A stretch of DNA of 63,362 bases, from positions 1-63,362 of the forward strand of contig NZ_MKXO01000007.1 of NCBI RefSeq assembly GCF_001766415.1, in the 5' to 3' direction. The translations under genes were made by a program, and so were the position numbers. The notes under the pieces were generated by a model that was not told where the DNA came from, did no database searches, and saw only the letters and a list, made by a program, of their open reading frames with translations. This DNA comes from Exiguobacterium aurantiacum. Lineage in GTDB: Bacteria; Bacillota; Bacilli; Exiguobacteriales; Exiguobacteriaceae. This document shows positions 35,466-45,765 of this stretch, piece after piece. How positions within the stretch are numbered: the stretch's first letter is position 1; every line of letters starts with the position of its first letter.

Positions 35466-37177
35466 CCTCTCACCCCTTTCTGTAACGTGAACAAGTCGGC
35501 GTAGGCCGGGACAGCGAGCAACTGTTCATGTGTGCCGTTCGCGACGAGGTTCCCCTCGTCCATGAACCAAATCGCGTCCGCTTGCTTGATCGTATGGAGA
35601 CGGTGCGCGACCGTGACAAGCGTCGCGTCACGCGACAACTCCTCGATCGAGCGCCGAACGATTCTCTCGGTCACCAAATCGAGACCGGTCGTCGGTTCAT
35701 CGAACAAGATGATACCTGGACGCTTCAAGAAGGCACGGGCCAGGGCGAGGCGTTGCCGCTCACCACCGGACAATCCGTAACCGCCTTCTCCGAGCTCGGT
35801 ATTCAACCCGTCCGGCAAATTGGCGATGACCTCGACGAGGCCGGCGGCTTCAGCCGCCCGCATGATGTCAGTCTCGTCCGCCGTCTCACCGAGGGCGATA
35901 TTAGCGGCGAGACTGCCGGCGAACAAGTACGGGTTTTGCGAAATATACCCGATTGTCCCGTACCAAGACGTATCGGTGAACGATTCGAGCGGCTCCCCGT
36001 CGACGAGGACGCGGCCGCTATCCGGTTTCACAAGACCGGACAGCACGTTCAACACGGTCGTCTTGCCTGATCCGCTCGCGCCGACCAAGGCGACGTGTGA
36101 CCGTGCCGGGATGACCCCGCTCAGCGGGTGGAGCGTGAAGCGACCCCCTTCATATTGGAACGAGACCGCATCGAGCACGAGTTCGGGCGTCCGGTTTGTT
36201 AGCGGTCTGTCTCCCCATTCGATACGATCGTCCGGGGCGTCGAGCGCCTCGAAAATGCGATCGGCCGCACCCATGCTGCCACGCCCCGTATGGAAGGCGC
36301 TGCCGAGGTCCTTGATCGCTAAATAGTATTCCGGGGCCAAGACAAGAATCAAAAAGCCGGCGAAAAACGTCAAGTTTTGCCAAACGACCATCTGGAGCGC
36401 CACTTCTAAGGCGACGACGCCGGTGCTGAGCATCGAGATGAACTCGAGCATGAGCCCTGACAAGAAAGCGGTCTTTAAGACGACCATCGTCGCACCCCGG
36501 AAGTCGAGACTGCTCTTCTCGATCGCTTGCGCTTCTTGCTCGGCACGTCCGTATAGCTTGAGTGTCGTCAATCCTTGAAGGACGTCTAAAAATTTCCCCG
36601 AGAACTGGTTCATTTTCTCCATCTGCTCTTCAGACTTCTTCTGGGTCGCGATACCGATGATGATGAAAAAGATTGGAATGAACGGCGCGGTCACCATCAT
36701 GATGACACCTGAGATCCAGTGCTGACTGAAGACGACGACGAGAATGAGCAGCGGGATGATCGACGTCTGGATGACTTGGGGCCAGTACTGGCTAAAGTAA
36801 GCATCGACCTCATCGACCGCATCCATATAGACACTGACTTTCTTCCCGGACTGTCCGGATAGAGACGTCTCGATCGGATTCGATGTGTAGCGGTCGAGCA
36901 GTTGACGTCGAAGCGTCCGCTTCGCCCGCTCCGACAAGTTGGCACCGATGCGTCCTGAGACATATCCGAACAAGGCACGTGCGAGCAACGCGAGCACGAG
37001 CCAACCTAGAGATGGGATGACACTTTGGAACGATTCGTTTTTTAAAAATACTCGGTCGACGACGTCGACGATCAAATAAGCCTGAGCCAAGATGGACAAC
37101 CCGATCATCACCGCGGCGATGACGAGCCCGACGATATGTCCTTTCTCGGCCAAAGCGAGAGCTTGCAGTCGTTTCAC
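35462..37177 (-). CDS. cydD: Thiol reductant ABC exporter subunit CydD
   Basis: Partner half-transporter of CydC, 571 residues: membrane domain (about 15-315), then Walker A VGASGSGKTT (about 358), signature LSGGERQRLALARA and Walker B IILFDEPTTGLD. GAAAGG abuts the ATG at 37189, so the in-frame GTG at 37177 (VKRLQAL, spacing 9) is the likelier start. A weak Fur-like palindrome at 37216-37230 lies in the upstream promoter area (11 of 15 positions), too weak to claim. Confidence 0.88.
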   Translation of the reverse strand: MKRLQALALAEKGHIVGLVIAAVMIGLSILAQAYLIVDVVDRVFLKNESFQSVIPSLGWLVLALLARALFGYVSGRIGANLSERAKRTLRRQLLDRYTSNPIETSLSGQSGKKVSVYMDAVDEVDAYFSQYWPQVIQTSIIPLLILVVVFSQHWISGVIMMVTAPFIPIFFIIIGIATQKKSEEQMEKMNQFSGKFLDVLQGLTTLKLYGRAEQEAQAIEKSSLDFRGATMVVLKTAFLSGLMLEFISMLSTGVVALEVALQMVVWQNLTFFAGFLILVLAPEYYLAIKDLGSAFHTGRGSMGAADRIFEALDAPDDRIEWGDRPLTNRTPELVLDAVSFQYEGGRFTLHPLSGVIPARSHVALVGASGSGKTTVLNVLSGLVKPDSGRVLVDGEPLESFTDTSWYGTIGYISQNPYLFAGSLAANIALGETADETDIMRAAEAAGLVEVIANLPDGLNTELGEGGYGLSGGERQRLALARAFLKRPGIILFDEPTTGLDLVTERIVRRSIEELSRDATLVTVAHRLHTIKQADAIWFMDEGNLVANGTHEQLLAVPAYADLFTLQKGVRG

Positions 37178-37314
37178 TGCGTTCATCCTTTCTAAACGTG
37201 CATGACAATTTTTCTTTGTGATGATTCTCACTAATTATAACTGATGTAAGTGTCCATAGCGAACGCTTCGCTTATCGAGACGTGCAAAAAAAACGCCACG
37301 AATGCAGCGTGGCG

Positions 37315-38004
37315 TCAGTGTGTCGCTTGTTCGAAATACTCAGGGTGCAACGTCACGAGTTGACGGGCGTCGAACTGGAGAATGTCTTCTTTTCGCAGTC
37401 GCGACAAGATGTGGGACACGGTCTCGCGTGACGTCCCCGACAGTCTCGAGATTTCAACTGTCGTGAACGGACAACGTACGCGCACACCGTCGGCTTCTTT
37501 TTCTCCGAGGTCTTCAATCAAGTAATGGATCGTATTGATCACCCGGTCGCTCGCGCTCGGCGTGATGATTTCCTGAACACGGCGTTCGTGAAGGTCAAGG
37601 ATTCGATTCATCTGACCGACGATATGCAAGAGCATCGTCGCATTTCTTGAGACAAGCGCTTCAAAGCGATCCGTCGGCATATAAATGACTTCAATATCGG
37701 TCAGCGCTTCCGCCGAATGTTGGTAATACGTTTCCGTCAACAGTCCCCGGTACGGAAACAGCTGCTTCGGCTTCAAGTAGTCGGTGTATTGATGGGTCGC
37801 CGTTTCATTGCACCGCTCGAGCCTCACATACCCACTGATTAAAAAGTAGACGCGCTCACGCGGGTCGCCTTCCATGAATAAAAGCTGCCCTTTGCGGTAC
37901 GTCCGACAGTATACGTGCGGTAGCAAGCTCTCTAGCTCGCGGCTCGTGCATTTATTGAAGATATCGAGTTGTCTTAAATCGTCGACTGTCCATTGCTGTC
38001 TCAT
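37315..38004 (-). CDS. CRP/FNR-family regulator, ArcR-like
   Basis: 229-residue transcription factor: cyclic-nucleotide-type sensor domain (about 15-125), dimer helix (ATMLLHIVGQMNRIL) and a winged-helix domain with recognition helix in SGTSRETVSHILSRLR (about 185-200). It has no N-terminal cysteine cluster, so it is not an iron-sulfur FNR. Placement near arcABDC and a CRP-type site upstream of arcA suggest ArcR, the activator of arginine deiminase genes. ATG at 38004 follows AGGG by 7 nt; a perfect cre site overlaps its promoter. Confidence 0.82.
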   Translation of the reverse strand: MRQQWTVDDLRQLDIFNKCTSRELESLLPHVYCRTYRKGQLLFMEGDPRERVYFLISGYVRLERCNETATHQYTDYLKPKQLFPYRGLLTETYYQHSAEALTDIEVIYMPTDRFEALVSRNATMLLHIVGQMNRILDLHERRVQEIITPSASDRVINTIHYLIEDLGEKEADGVRVRCPFTTVEISRLSGTSRETVSHILSRLRKEDILQFDARQLVTLHPEYFEQATH

Positions 38005-38063
38005 GATCAATCCCTCGCTTCCCGAACTGGTGATCTTTCTCTTAGTATACGAGACCCAGCTTG

Positions 38064-38077
38064 TGAAAACGCTTTCA
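38064..38077. promoter_or_regulatory. cre site upstream of the arcR-like gene
   Basis: TGAAAACGCTTTCA is a perfect match to TGWAANCGNTNWCA and a full palindrome. It lies just upstream of a TATACT -10 (minus strand), so CcpA binding would repress. Confidence 0.8.
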
Positions 38078-38105
38078 AATTCCGACAGTTTTCTGACAAG
38101 ACAAA

Positions 38106-38123
38106 AGAGGGGTTGCCCCCTCT
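38106..38123 (-). terminator. Terminator of the GH31 gene
   Basis: Minus strand AGAGGGGG / CCCCTCT with a CAA loop, followed by TTTGTCTTGTC; moderate T content. Confidence 0.6.
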
Positions 38124-38125
38124 CC

Positions 38126-40468
38126 TCAGTCGAGCATCAATTCCATGATCGCATCTTGCAAATCGCGTTCGAGTTCGAGCGCATGGAGATCGAACAGCCA
38201 CGCTTCGAGTCTCGTCTTCGACGCCGCCATCCGGTAGAGGCGGTCTTTCAAATCGTAAGATATCTCGGCGCGGTCAATGAAGCGATACAGGCGCTCCAGT
38301 CGATGACCGTTGTTCGTCACCTCGACAGGGAGCGACACCGTCACTTCCTCATCAATTTTACCGAGTTCGAGTCGTAACGTCTGCGTCTCCGGTTTATACT
38401 CACCCGAACCGGTCACCCCGCGTACGAGTAATGTGACGGTCCGGTCTGACGGCAAGACGGACGTGTCGCCCGTGACATGAACGTGCAGGCTGCGCTCGTC
38501 CCAGTCGAGGGTGAACGTCGTCTCGGCGTAAGCCCCGGTCTCATAAGCCCGGTCGGTCCCGTTATCCTCATAGAGCGTGAACGTGTTCGATGCCCCTGGG
38601 AAGACGACGACTTCGAGATCGGTCGGGTTGTCGGTGTCGTTGCGTCCAGAGCGATGAGCGGCCAGCGGGACGATTGCTCCAGCTTTCGCGAACACGGCCT
38701 GTTCGTCAAGCCCACGGAACACTCGGATCGACTTATCACCTTCGTAGCGATGACCCGTAAAGAAGTCGAACCAATCGCCTGTCGGCAACCAGACGTTCGT
38801 CGCCGCGACGTGAAGCCGCTTGTTCATCGGCTCGACGATCGGTGATACGACGAGTTCACTGCCGAAGTAGTATTCATTCGGTACGCCATACGCCGCTTCT
38901 TCGTCGGGATGATCGTAATACATCGGGAGGATGAGCGGGAGCGCATCCTGATGATTACGCCGGTTCATCGTGTACAAATACGGGATGAGTTGGTGGCGGA
39001 GTCGTAAAAACGACTTCATCGACCGTTCGGACTCGAGACCGAAGCGCCACGGCTCTTTGCCGTTAAAGATACTGAACGTCGAATGCAAGCGCATGATCGG
39101 GCTGAACACCCCGAACGCGACCCAGCGCGCGGCGAGCTCATCGTCTTTCGACCCTCGGTAATGCCCGCCGATGTCGTGGCTCCACCAACCGTAACCGATA
39201 TTCGACGCCGTCGCCGTGAAGTAAGGCTGAAACGCAAGCGATGCCCAAGAGATGAGCGTATCTCCCGAGAAACCGACAGGATAGCGATGGCTTCCCGGTC
39301 CGGCATAACGCGAGAAGATCAGCGGACGATTTCCGTCCCGGGAAATATCGGCCGCATGATAATGGTTTAACATCCACATCGGGTCGAGCCCTTCCATTTT
39401 CGAGGTCGACCCTTGCTGCCAGTCGATCCACCAAAAATCGACGCCGTCTACCTCGTGCGGATGATGCATCTGTTCAAAATACGCTTGGATGAAGCGTTTA
39501 TCAGAGAAATCGAACGGGATGCGATCCCCGTTCGACGGGTCAAGCCCCATCGCTTCGGCCATCGCCACGTATTGGTCTTCGAACGCCCGGACCCCGTCGG
39601 CTGGGTGCAAGTTCAGCGTGACGAGCAAGTTCTCTTCTTTCAACCACGTCAAGAAGCCTTTTGGGTCCGGGAACAGATTCTTGTTCCATGAGTAGCCGGT
39701 CCAGCCGCTCCCGTATTCTTCAGGGACGTCGGTGACGTGCCAGTCCATATCGATGACGCTGACAGAGAACGGGATGTCTTCCTCTTTGAACCGGCGCATG
39801 AGGCCTTTGTACTCTGTCTCGTCATAGCGCCAGTAGCGGCTCCACCAGTTGCCGAGTGCTTTTCGCGGCAACATCGGTGTCGGACCTGTCAGCTTATAAA
39901 AATCGTGAAGCGCTTGCTTGTATTCGTGCCCGTAGCCGAAGTAGTACAAATCATGGATGCCTTTTCGTCTCGGCTCAACGAAGCGGTCGTCTGTCATGAG
40001 AAACGAGTCCGAGTCGTCGATGACGGCATAGCCTTGCTTGGAGACGATCCCTTCCCCGAGCTCGGTCGCTCCATCGACATGATCGAGCGTTCGGGCCGTC
40101 CCTTTCAGCGTCCGTTCCGGGCCGTTGAACGTGTAGCGGCTATAATACGTGCTAAAGTTCCCTTTCACGTCGACGTAGAGCGTGTTCGGCGCGAACGGTC
40201 CTTTCGTATAATACAGATGAACGTGATCGGTGATGATTTGCAGTTCACTCTCGTCCTCGATGATCCGGAAGTCAGGGACGTCATAGTCCCGGTTCCAAAC
40301 GACTTGGGTCGGTCGGTCTTCGAACACACCGTCCTCGGCGTACTCCATCCGGATCAACTGGCTCGTCAATACCGTGAAGCGATAGCAGCTCCCTTGGACG
40401 ACGGCACGTTCATCTGCAAGTGGCTTCATTTGCTGTGTGTATACGTTCTCCTGTTCAAATAGACGCAT
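38126..40468 (-). CDS. Alpha-glucosidase, glycoside hydrolase family 31
   Basis: 780-residue GH31 enzyme without a signal peptide, so probably intracellular, releasing glucose from alpha-glucosides. The N-terminal beta-sandwich (about 20-200) precedes the barrel with RYWRYDETEYKGL, VIDMDWHVTD, the GVDFWWIDWQQGS segment that holds the nucleophile aspartate, and SHDIGGHYRGS. It interrupts the arc locus between arcC and the arcR-like gene. No good SD is seen before the ATG. A cre site lies 47-60 bp upstream, in keeping with sugar control. Confidence 0.92.
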   Translation of the reverse strand: MRLFEQENVYTQQMKPLADERAVVQGSCYRFTVLTSQLIRMEYAEDGVFEDRPTQVVWNRDYDVPDFRIIEDESELQIITDHVHLYYTKGPFAPNTLYVDVKGNFSTYYSRYTFNGPERTLKGTARTLDHVDGATELGEGIVSKQGYAVIDDSDSFLMTDDRFVEPRRKGIHDLYYFGYGHEYKQALHDFYKLTGPTPMLPRKALGNWWSRYWRYDETEYKGLMRRFKEEDIPFSVSVIDMDWHVTDVPEEYGSGWTGYSWNKNLFPDPKGFLTWLKEENLLVTLNLHPADGVRAFEDQYVAMAEAMGLDPSNGDRIPFDFSDKRFIQAYFEQMHHPHEVDGVDFWWIDWQQGSTSKMEGLDPMWMLNHYHAADISRDGNRPLIFSRYAGPGSHRYPVGFSGDTLISWASLAFQPYFTATASNIGYGWWSHDIGGHYRGSKDDELAARWVAFGVFSPIMRLHSTFSIFNGKEPWRFGLESERSMKSFLRLRHQLIPYLYTMNRRNHQDALPLILPMYYDHPDEEAAYGVPNEYYFGSELVVSPIVEPMNKRLHVAATNVWLPTGDWFDFFTGHRYEGDKSIRVFRGLDEQAVFAKAGAIVPLAAHRSGRNDTDNPTDLEVVVFPGASNTFTLYEDNGTDRAYETGAYAETTFTLDWDERSLHVHVTGDTSVLPSDRTVTLLVRGVTGSGEYKPETQTLRLELGKIDEEVTVSLPVEVTNNGHRLERLYRFIDRAEISYDLKDRLYRMAASKTRLEAWLFDLHALELERDLQDAIMELMLD

Positions 40469-40514
40469 AAGTTCGAGCGTTTCCGCTCTTCGTCACATCC
40501 TTCCCCCATATTAG

Positions 40515-40528
40515 TGCAACCGTTTACA
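40515..40528. promoter_or_regulatory. cre site upstream of the GH31 gene
   Basis: TGCAACCGTTTACA (reverse TGTAAACGGTTGCA) matches the cre consensus with one mismatch. Confidence 0.7.
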
Positions 40529-40611
40529 GATGATGATAGCAATGTCAGGTTTGACATACAACAACCCTTCCCCTTGTTCGCGGTTCAAAAACGGCCAGTC
40601 CGCGTTATGCA

Positions 40612-40642
40612 CAAAAAAAAACCGTAGACGAGATGTCTACGG
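40612..40642 (-). terminator. Terminator of the arcABDC operon
   Basis: Minus strand CCGTAGAC / GTCTACGG hairpin followed by T8. It separates arcC from the GH31 gene. Confidence 0.9.
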
Positions 40643-40648
40643 CGTTGA

Positions 40649-41611
40649 TCATTGTTGGAGCGTCGCGGCGAGCCGGACTCTCGTCCCAACGTCTCCTCGG
40701 ACAGCAGCGTGCGCCTGCTCGAGCGACGTGATGACGGATACGCGTCCCGTTCCCGACTCGGCAAACTGCAAGGCGGCCCGAACTTTCGGTAACATGCTGC
40801 CCGGTGCGAACTGACCTTCGGCGATATACGTCTCGAGTTGCTCGTTCGTCGTTTCGGTTAACGCGGCTTCCTCGGTCGTCCCGAAATTGACGTAGACGTG
40901 CTCGACGGCCGTCAAGATGAGCAACATGTCCGCTTCGACGAGTTCCGCGAGCTTCGCGGCGGCAAAGTCTTTATCGATGACCGCCTCGACCCCGACGTAT
41001 CCGTCTGGCGTGTCGATGACGGGAATCCCGCCACCGCCGGACGCGACGACGATGTGGCCGTTGTCGACGAGGTCACGGATGACCGTATGCTCACAAATCG
41101 CTGTCGGGTACGGACTTGGTACGACGCGGCGATAACCGCGGCCCGCATCTTCTTTGAACACGTGACCCGTCGACCGTTCGAGCACCGACGCTTCCGCTTC
41201 TGAATAGAAGGGACCGATCGGCTTCGTCGGGTGACTGAAGGCACTGTCGTTCGGATCGACGACACACCGCGTCACGATCGGGGCGACGGAACGTTCGAGA
41301 CCGCGCGACCGAAGCGCCTTCGTGAGGGCGTTCTCGAACCAATACCCAATCATCCCTTGCGTCATCGCTCCACAGACGTCGAGCGGCATCGCCGGCGTCG
41401 CCGCACTGTCCGCGGCCGCCTGTTGCAAAATCAAGTTTCCGACTTGCGGACCGTTCCCGTGCGTGATGATGACGTCGACGCCTTCTTCGATAAGGGCGAC
41501 CAACGACTGGGCCGTCGCCTCGACGGCCCGAATTTGAGCGCCCGCCGTCGCATCTTTTCCTTGTTGAATCGCATTCCCGCCTAAGGCGATGACTACTCGT
41601 TTGTTACGCAT
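40649..41611 (-). CDS. arcC: Carbamate kinase
   Basis: Last enzyme of the arginine deiminase pathway: turns carbamoyl phosphate and ADP into ATP, CO2 and ammonia. 320 residues, amino-acid-kinase fold. Motifs: VIALGGNAI at the N-terminus, THGNGPQVG (about 50), ASGGGGIPV (about 190) and [10 protein letters not shown] (about 213). GGGGA is 7 nt before the ATG. Fourth gene of arcABDC. Confidence 0.96.
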   Translation of the reverse strand: MRNKRVVIALGGNAIQQGKDATAGAQIRAVEATAQSLVALIEEGVDVIITHGNGPQVGNLILQQAAADSAATPAMPLDVCGAMTQGMIGYWFENALTKALRSRGLERSVAPIVTRCVVDPNDSAFSHPTKPIGPFYSEAEASVLERSTGHVFKEDAGRGYRRVVPSPYPTAICEHTVIRDLVDNGHIVVASGGGGIPVIDTPDGYVGVEAVIDKDFAAAKLAELVEADMLLILTAVEHVYVNFGTTEEAALTETTNEQLETYIAEGQFAPGSMLPKVRAALQFAESGTGRVSVITSLEQAHAAVRGDVGTRVRLAATLQQ

Positions 41612-41626
41612 GCTCGATTCCCCCGA

Positions 41627-43102
41627 TCATATGACTGAGATGTTGCCTGATACAATCCGTACGACTGCCAAGATCGCGAGTCCGGTCAAGATACCAGCCA
41701 CGATCCATTCGGTTTTCGTCAACGTCTTAATTCCGTTCTCACGCTGCGCTTTAATATAGAGCAACGTCCCTGGTGCATACAGAAGTGTCGTGAGCAGTAA
41801 ATAGTCGATACCGGCCGCGTAGATCAGCCAAATCCCGTAAATCGAGGCGACCGCACCGATAATAAGGTCACGCGTCCGACGTTCGCCAACATTATAGCCG
41901 AGCCCGTTTTTGGCGACTTTGACTTGGTAGAACGCCGAGAACGCATACGGGATCAAGATGGCGCTCGAAGCGAGTGAGAACGCAAAGTTATAAGCAGCGT
42001 CTGAGAACAGGAAGGTGAAGAGGAACAACTGAATCAACCCGTTCGTGAGCCAGAGCGCATTGGCCGGTGCGTTATTTTTATTCTCTTTCGTGAACCATTT
42101 CGGGAAGACGCCGTCTTTACCGGCAACAAATGGGATTTCCGCCGCAAGCAACGTCCATCCAAGCCAAGCACCGAGTACCGAGATGACGAGGCCCCCGTTG
42201 ATCAGCATCGCGCCCCACGGTCCGACAGCCGATTCGAGCAAGTACGCCATCGCCGGTTGCGAAGCGTTCGCCACGCTCTCAGGGTTCAGCAATCCGAGTG
42301 ACATGATCGAGATGAGCAAGTAAATGACGAGCGTACCGAGTAAGCCGATGACGGTCGCTTTCCCGACGTCCGAGCGCTTACGGGCCCGGCCCGACAAGAC
42401 GACCGCCCCTTCGACACCGATGAATACCCAAAGCGTGACGAGCATCGTCGACACGACTTGGTCTCTCACACTGCCCCACGAGAAGCCGCCTTGGCCCCAA
42501 AAGTCGAACGTGAAGTTATCGATATTGAAGAAGAACAAGGTGATGGTGATAAAGGCAAAAATCGGAACGAGTTTCGCGATTGTCGTGATGATGTTGATCA
42601 TCGATGCTTCGTGGATGCCTCGTAAAATCAACGAGTGCACGAGCCACAACATGATGGAGGCGCCGATAATCGAGGCGATGTTTTGACCACCTTCAAAGAT
42701 CGGGAAGAAGTAACCGACCGAACTGAACAATAGTGTGGCGTAGGCGACGTTACCGAGCCAAGCGGATAACCAATAGCCCCACGCCGAGTTGAAGCCGACG
42801 AACTGGCCAAAGCCGGCGCGAGCGTAACTGTATACCCCGCCGTCTAGGTCAGGGCGACGCATCGTCAAGTTCTGAAAACTGAGACCGAGCGTGATAATCC
42901 CGATACCGGTGATGACCCACCCGATCAAAATAGCTCCGGCGTTCGCGCCTTGGGCCAAATCGGCCGCCAAGTTGAAGGCGCCCCCTCCAATCATCGAACC
43001 GACGACGAGGGCTGTCAGTGCACCAAGACCTAACCGTTGATCTTTTTTACCAGGACTCGCACCAGCCGAACCACTTGAGTCATGATCTAATTTAGTAGAC
43101 AT
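41627..43102 (-). CDS. arcD: Arginine/ornithine antiporter (APC family)
   Basis: Imports arginine in exchange for ornithine to feed the pathway. 491 residues with 12-13 hydrophobic helices; the first, LTALVVGSMIGGGAFNLA, carries the APC GxIGxG-type motif. The basic-amino-acid/polyamine antiporter type is supported by its place between arcB and arcC. I chose the ATG at 43102 (MSTKLDH), 9 nt after AAAGGG, because the upstream ATG abuts that SD. Confidence 0.92.
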   Translation of the reverse strand: MSTKLDHDSSGSAGASPGKKDQRLGLGALTALVVGSMIGGGAFNLAADLAQGANAGAILIGWVITGIGIITLGLSFQNLTMRRPDLDGGVYSYARAGFGQFVGFNSAWGYWLSAWLGNVAYATLLFSSVGYFFPIFEGGQNIASIIGASIMLWLVHSLILRGIHEASMINIITTIAKLVPIFAFITITLFFFNIDNFTFDFWGQGGFSWGSVRDQVVSTMLVTLWVFIGVEGAVVLSGRARKRSDVGKATVIGLLGTLVIYLLISIMSLGLLNPESVANASQPAMAYLLESAVGPWGAMLINGGLVISVLGAWLGWTLLAAEIPFVAGKDGVFPKWFTKENKNNAPANALWLTNGLIQLFLFTFLFSDAAYNFAFSLASSAILIPYAFSAFYQVKVAKNGLGYNVGERRTRDLIIGAVASIYGIWLIYAAGIDYLLLTTLLYAPGTLLYIKAQRENGIKTLTKTEWIVAGILTGLAILAVVRIVSGNISVI

Positions 43103-43128
43103 ATAACTCATCCCTTTCGTTTAGTACG

Positions 43129-43157
43129 AATGAGGAGGACATGCCTCCTCGTTCGTC
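43129..43157 (-). other. Intercistronic hairpin between arcB and arcD
   Basis: CGAACGAGGAGG / CCTCCTCATTCG hairpin with a CATGT loop and no T tract, starting at the arcB stop. It may tune mRNA stability between the two genes. Confidence 0.5.
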
Positions 43158-44184
43158 AGCGTTCGAGCCATTCAAACGTATCGGTGAGTGTCGCCGCCAT
43201 GACGGCTTTGATCGTGTGCATCCGATTTTCCGCCTGATCGAACACGTATGAATGGCGGCTGCGGAACACCTCGTCGGTCACTTCCATCTCTTTCAGCCCA
43301 TATTGTTCATGAATCGCTCGCCCGACCTCGGTCTCTAAATCGTGGAAAGCCGGCAGGCAATGCAGAAACATGACGTCTTTATTTCCGGTCTTCTCGACCA
43401 TGTCCATATTCACTTGGTACGGATGAAGGAGCTTGATCCGCTCTTCATATTCAGCTTCTTCGCCCATCGATACCCACACATCGGTATAGATGACGTCCGC
43501 ATCAGCGACAGCTTCGTCGATGCTCTCCGTCAAGGTGATGCGTGCTCCTGTTTCAGCCGCGACCGAACGCGCGTAATCGACGACCTCGTCAGACGGCCAG
43601 AGCGATTTCGGCGCACAGATTCGCATGTCCATGCCGACTTTGGCACCACCGATCAACAGCGTGTTGCCCATATTGTTGCGTCCATCTCCAACGTAGACGA
43701 AACGAATGCCAGCCAAATCACCTTTTTGTTCTTTGACGGTCAAGAAGTCGGCCAAAATTTGCGTCGGATGATACAAGTCCGTCAAACCGTTCCAAACCGG
43801 GACCCCGCCATCCCGTGCAAGACCTTCCACCGTTTCGTGAGCGAAGCCACGGAATTGGATGCCGTCGAACATGCGTCCAAGCACGATCGCCGTATCACGG
43901 ACAGATTCTTTTTTCCCGAACTGGATATCCGATTTCCCGAGGTATTCAGGATGCATGCCGAGGTCGATTGCCGCAACGGTGAACGCACAGCGCGTCCGTG
44001 TCGACGGTTTTTCAAACAAGAGCGCCACGTTCTTGCCTTCACAAATCCGGTGGGGAATCCCTTGTTTCTTTTGACGTTTGAACGCTGCCGATAAGTCGAT
44101 CAAGTAGTTCAGTTCGTCCCGCGAAAACTCGTTAAGCGATAAAAAATGACGACCTTTCAAATCAAAGTTGAACGTTGTGGACAT
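43156..44184 (-). CDS. arcB: Ornithine carbamoyltransferase (catabolic)
   Basis: Splits citrulline with phosphate to ornithine and carbamoyl phosphate. 342 residues. The carbamoyl-phosphate motif is [12 protein letters not shown] (about 58-69), and [10 protein letters not shown] (about 275) carries the ornithine-binding HCLP. GGAGGAG precedes the ATG at 44184, chosen over the longer frame. Second gene of arcABDC. Confidence 0.95.
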   Translation of the reverse strand: MSTTFNFDLKGRHFLSLNEFSRDELNYLIDLSAAFKRQKKQGIPHRICEGKNVALLFEKPSTRTRCAFTVAAIDLGMHPEYLGKSDIQFGKKESVRDTAIVLGRMFDGIQFRGFAHETVEGLARDGGVPVWNGLTDLYHPTQILADFLTVKEQKGDLAGIRFVYVGDGRNNMGNTLLIGGAKVGMDMRICAPKSLWPSDEVVDYARSVAAETGARITLTESIDEAVADADVIYTDVWVSMGEEAEYEERIKLLHPYQVNMDMVEKTGNKDVMFLHCLPAFHDLETEVGRAIHEQYGLKEMEVTDEVFRSRHSYVFDQAENRMHTIKAVMAATLTDTFEWLER

Positions 44185-44200
44185 GTGTTTCTCCTCCTCG

Positions 44201-45472
44201 TTAAATATCTTCACGGATAATTGGACAACTCATACAACGTGGGCCTCCACGGCCTCGTGATAACTCACTCGACATGATTTCGATGACTTCGACCCCTTCT
44301 GAACGGAGCAGCTCGTTCGAAACGTAGTTCCGGTCATACGTAACGACGACACCTGGGGCGATTGCGAGCGTGTTCGACCCATCGTTCCATTGCTCGCGCG
44401 CCGCAGCAATCGGGTCGCCCCCACCACATGGGATCAACACGATTTCCTCTAGACCGAGAGCTGATTTCAACACTTTCAACAAATCAGTGTGTTGCGTGAT
44501 GTGTAGCTCACCTTCTGCGTTCAACGTCAGTTCGAAGATGTTCATCTTGCCGCCCGGTCCTTGGATGAACGGATGGATCGTGAACTTATCGTGGTCGACC
44601 ATCGTGAAGACGGTATCAAGGTGCATGAACGCACGCGACTTCGGAATCTCGATGGCGATGACTTTCTTGAACGTGCCTCCGTTCGCGAGCAAGTTGAGGG
44701 CGACGCGCTCGATTCCTTGGGCGGTCGTCCGTTCCGATATCCCGATGGCGACGACTTCTTTTGATAGGACGAGTTCGTCCCCGCCTTCCATCGCGAACCG
44801 ATAGTCACGATCCGACCAGATCGGGATATCATGCTTCGCAAAGCGCGGATGGTATCTCATAATATATTGCGTGAACAGTGATTCGCGGCGACGCGCCGGT
44901 TCTTTCATGCGATTGATCGACAAGCCGTTCCCAATCGCCGCGGCCGGGTCGCGCGTGAAGTACAGGTTCGGCATCGGGTCGAGAAAGAACGGATACGTGT
45001 CCTCGATCATCTCGTGCAGATGACGGCGCTTTTCGCGCTTGATCTCGGTTTTACGGATACCGGCCATGACCGTCTCGATCAACTGTTCGTTATCATAAGC
45101 GAGTAAATACTCTTTGAGCGTCTCGTATGAACCGTTAATATTTGATTTTGATTCTGAAAGAATGTCGGCGACGAATCGTTCACGTACGCCAGGCAGCGAT
45201 AGTGTCTCTGCCATCAAGTTTTCTAAATAGAGCACCTCGACGCCCCGGTTTTGTAGCACGCTCGCAAAGTAGTCGTGCTCTTTTTGAATGACCGGCAAAT
45301 GTGGAATGTCGTCGAACAAGAGTCGTTCCAAATACTCCGGCGTCAAATTTTCAAGTTCGCGTCCTGGACGCTTCAATAGTACAGTCTTTAGTTCACCAAT
45401 TTCTGAATACACGTGAATCGGATGTTTCAGCGTTGTATCCCGTGCGGTCAATTGATCCGTCATCGATATCAT
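44201..45472 (-). CDS. arcA: Arginine deiminase
   Basis: Hydrolyses arginine to citrulline and ammonia. 423 residues. The catalytic cysteine is in the C-terminal segment [11 protein letters not shown] (about 410-418); [10 protein letters not shown] (about 175) and [11 protein letters not shown] (about 290) hold the Asp/His/Asp residues. AGGAGG is 7 nt before the first ATG at 45472, so the longer start (MISMTD) is used. First gene of the operon, with a CRP-type palindrome about 90 bp upstream. Confidence 0.96.
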   Translation of the reverse strand: MISMTDQLTARDTTLKHPIHVYSEIGELKTVLLKRPGRELENLTPEYLERLLFDDIPHLPVIQKEHDYFASVLQNRGVEVLYLENLMAETLSLPGVRERFVADILSESKSNINGSYETLKEYLLAYDNEQLIETVMAGIRKTEIKREKRRHLHEMIEDTYPFFLDPMPNLYFTRDPAAAIGNGLSINRMKEPARRRESLFTQYIMRYHPRFAKHDIPIWSDRDYRFAMEGGDELVLSKEVVAIGISERTTAQGIERVALNLLANGGTFKKVIAIEIPKSRAFMHLDTVFTMVDHDKFTIHPFIQGPGGKMNIFELTLNAEGELHITQHTDLLKVLKSALGLEEIVLIPCGGGDPIAAAREQWNDGSNTLAIAPGVVVTYDRNYVSNELLRSEGVEVIEIMSSELSRGRGGPRCMSCPIIREDI

Positions 45473-45522
45473 CTCGCTTCCTCCTAGTGATTCGGGTGTG
45501 TTTCTACCCTTACATTATCAAC

Positions 45523-45545
45523 TTACCCGATTCCGAGGCGGGTAA
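45523..45545. repeat. Inverted repeat in the arcA leader
   Basis: TTACCCG (45523-45529) and CGGGTAA (45539-45545) are exact complements around 9 nt. It lies between the CRP-type site and the arcA start. Operator or leader hairpin; no known binding protein matches. Confidence 0.5.
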
Positions 45546-45560
45546 TTCCGACGTTCTGAT

Positions 45561-45576
45561 TGTGGTCGATTTCACA
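45561..45576. promoter_or_regulatory. CRP/FNR-type site upstream of arcA
   Basis: TGTGG-TCGATT-TCACA matches TGTGA-N6-TCACA with one mismatch. It lies about 90 bp upstream of arcA and is the best candidate site for the ArcR-like regulator. Confidence 0.6.
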
Positions 45577-45765
45577 AAAAAATGGATACAATATAAGTCA
45601 AACTGAATGAACAAACGGTTGTGAATCAATGAACAAGGAGAGGGCAACGGTTAGGATGGATACACGATGTATGAACTGTGAATAAAATCCATTATTTTTT
45701 CTTTTCAAATTAAGGTACGATAACGACAGGATACGAAAAATGACTTTAGAAAAGGAAGTGAGTCG

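Noticed and set aside
37216-37230. Fur box upstream of cydD
   Set aside because: Only 11 of 15 positions match; too weak beside the strong site at 33556.
45600-45765. M-box (magnesium) riboswitch upstream of mgtE
   Set aside because: The conserved M-box blocks and a terminator are not present; the leader is short and AT-rich.
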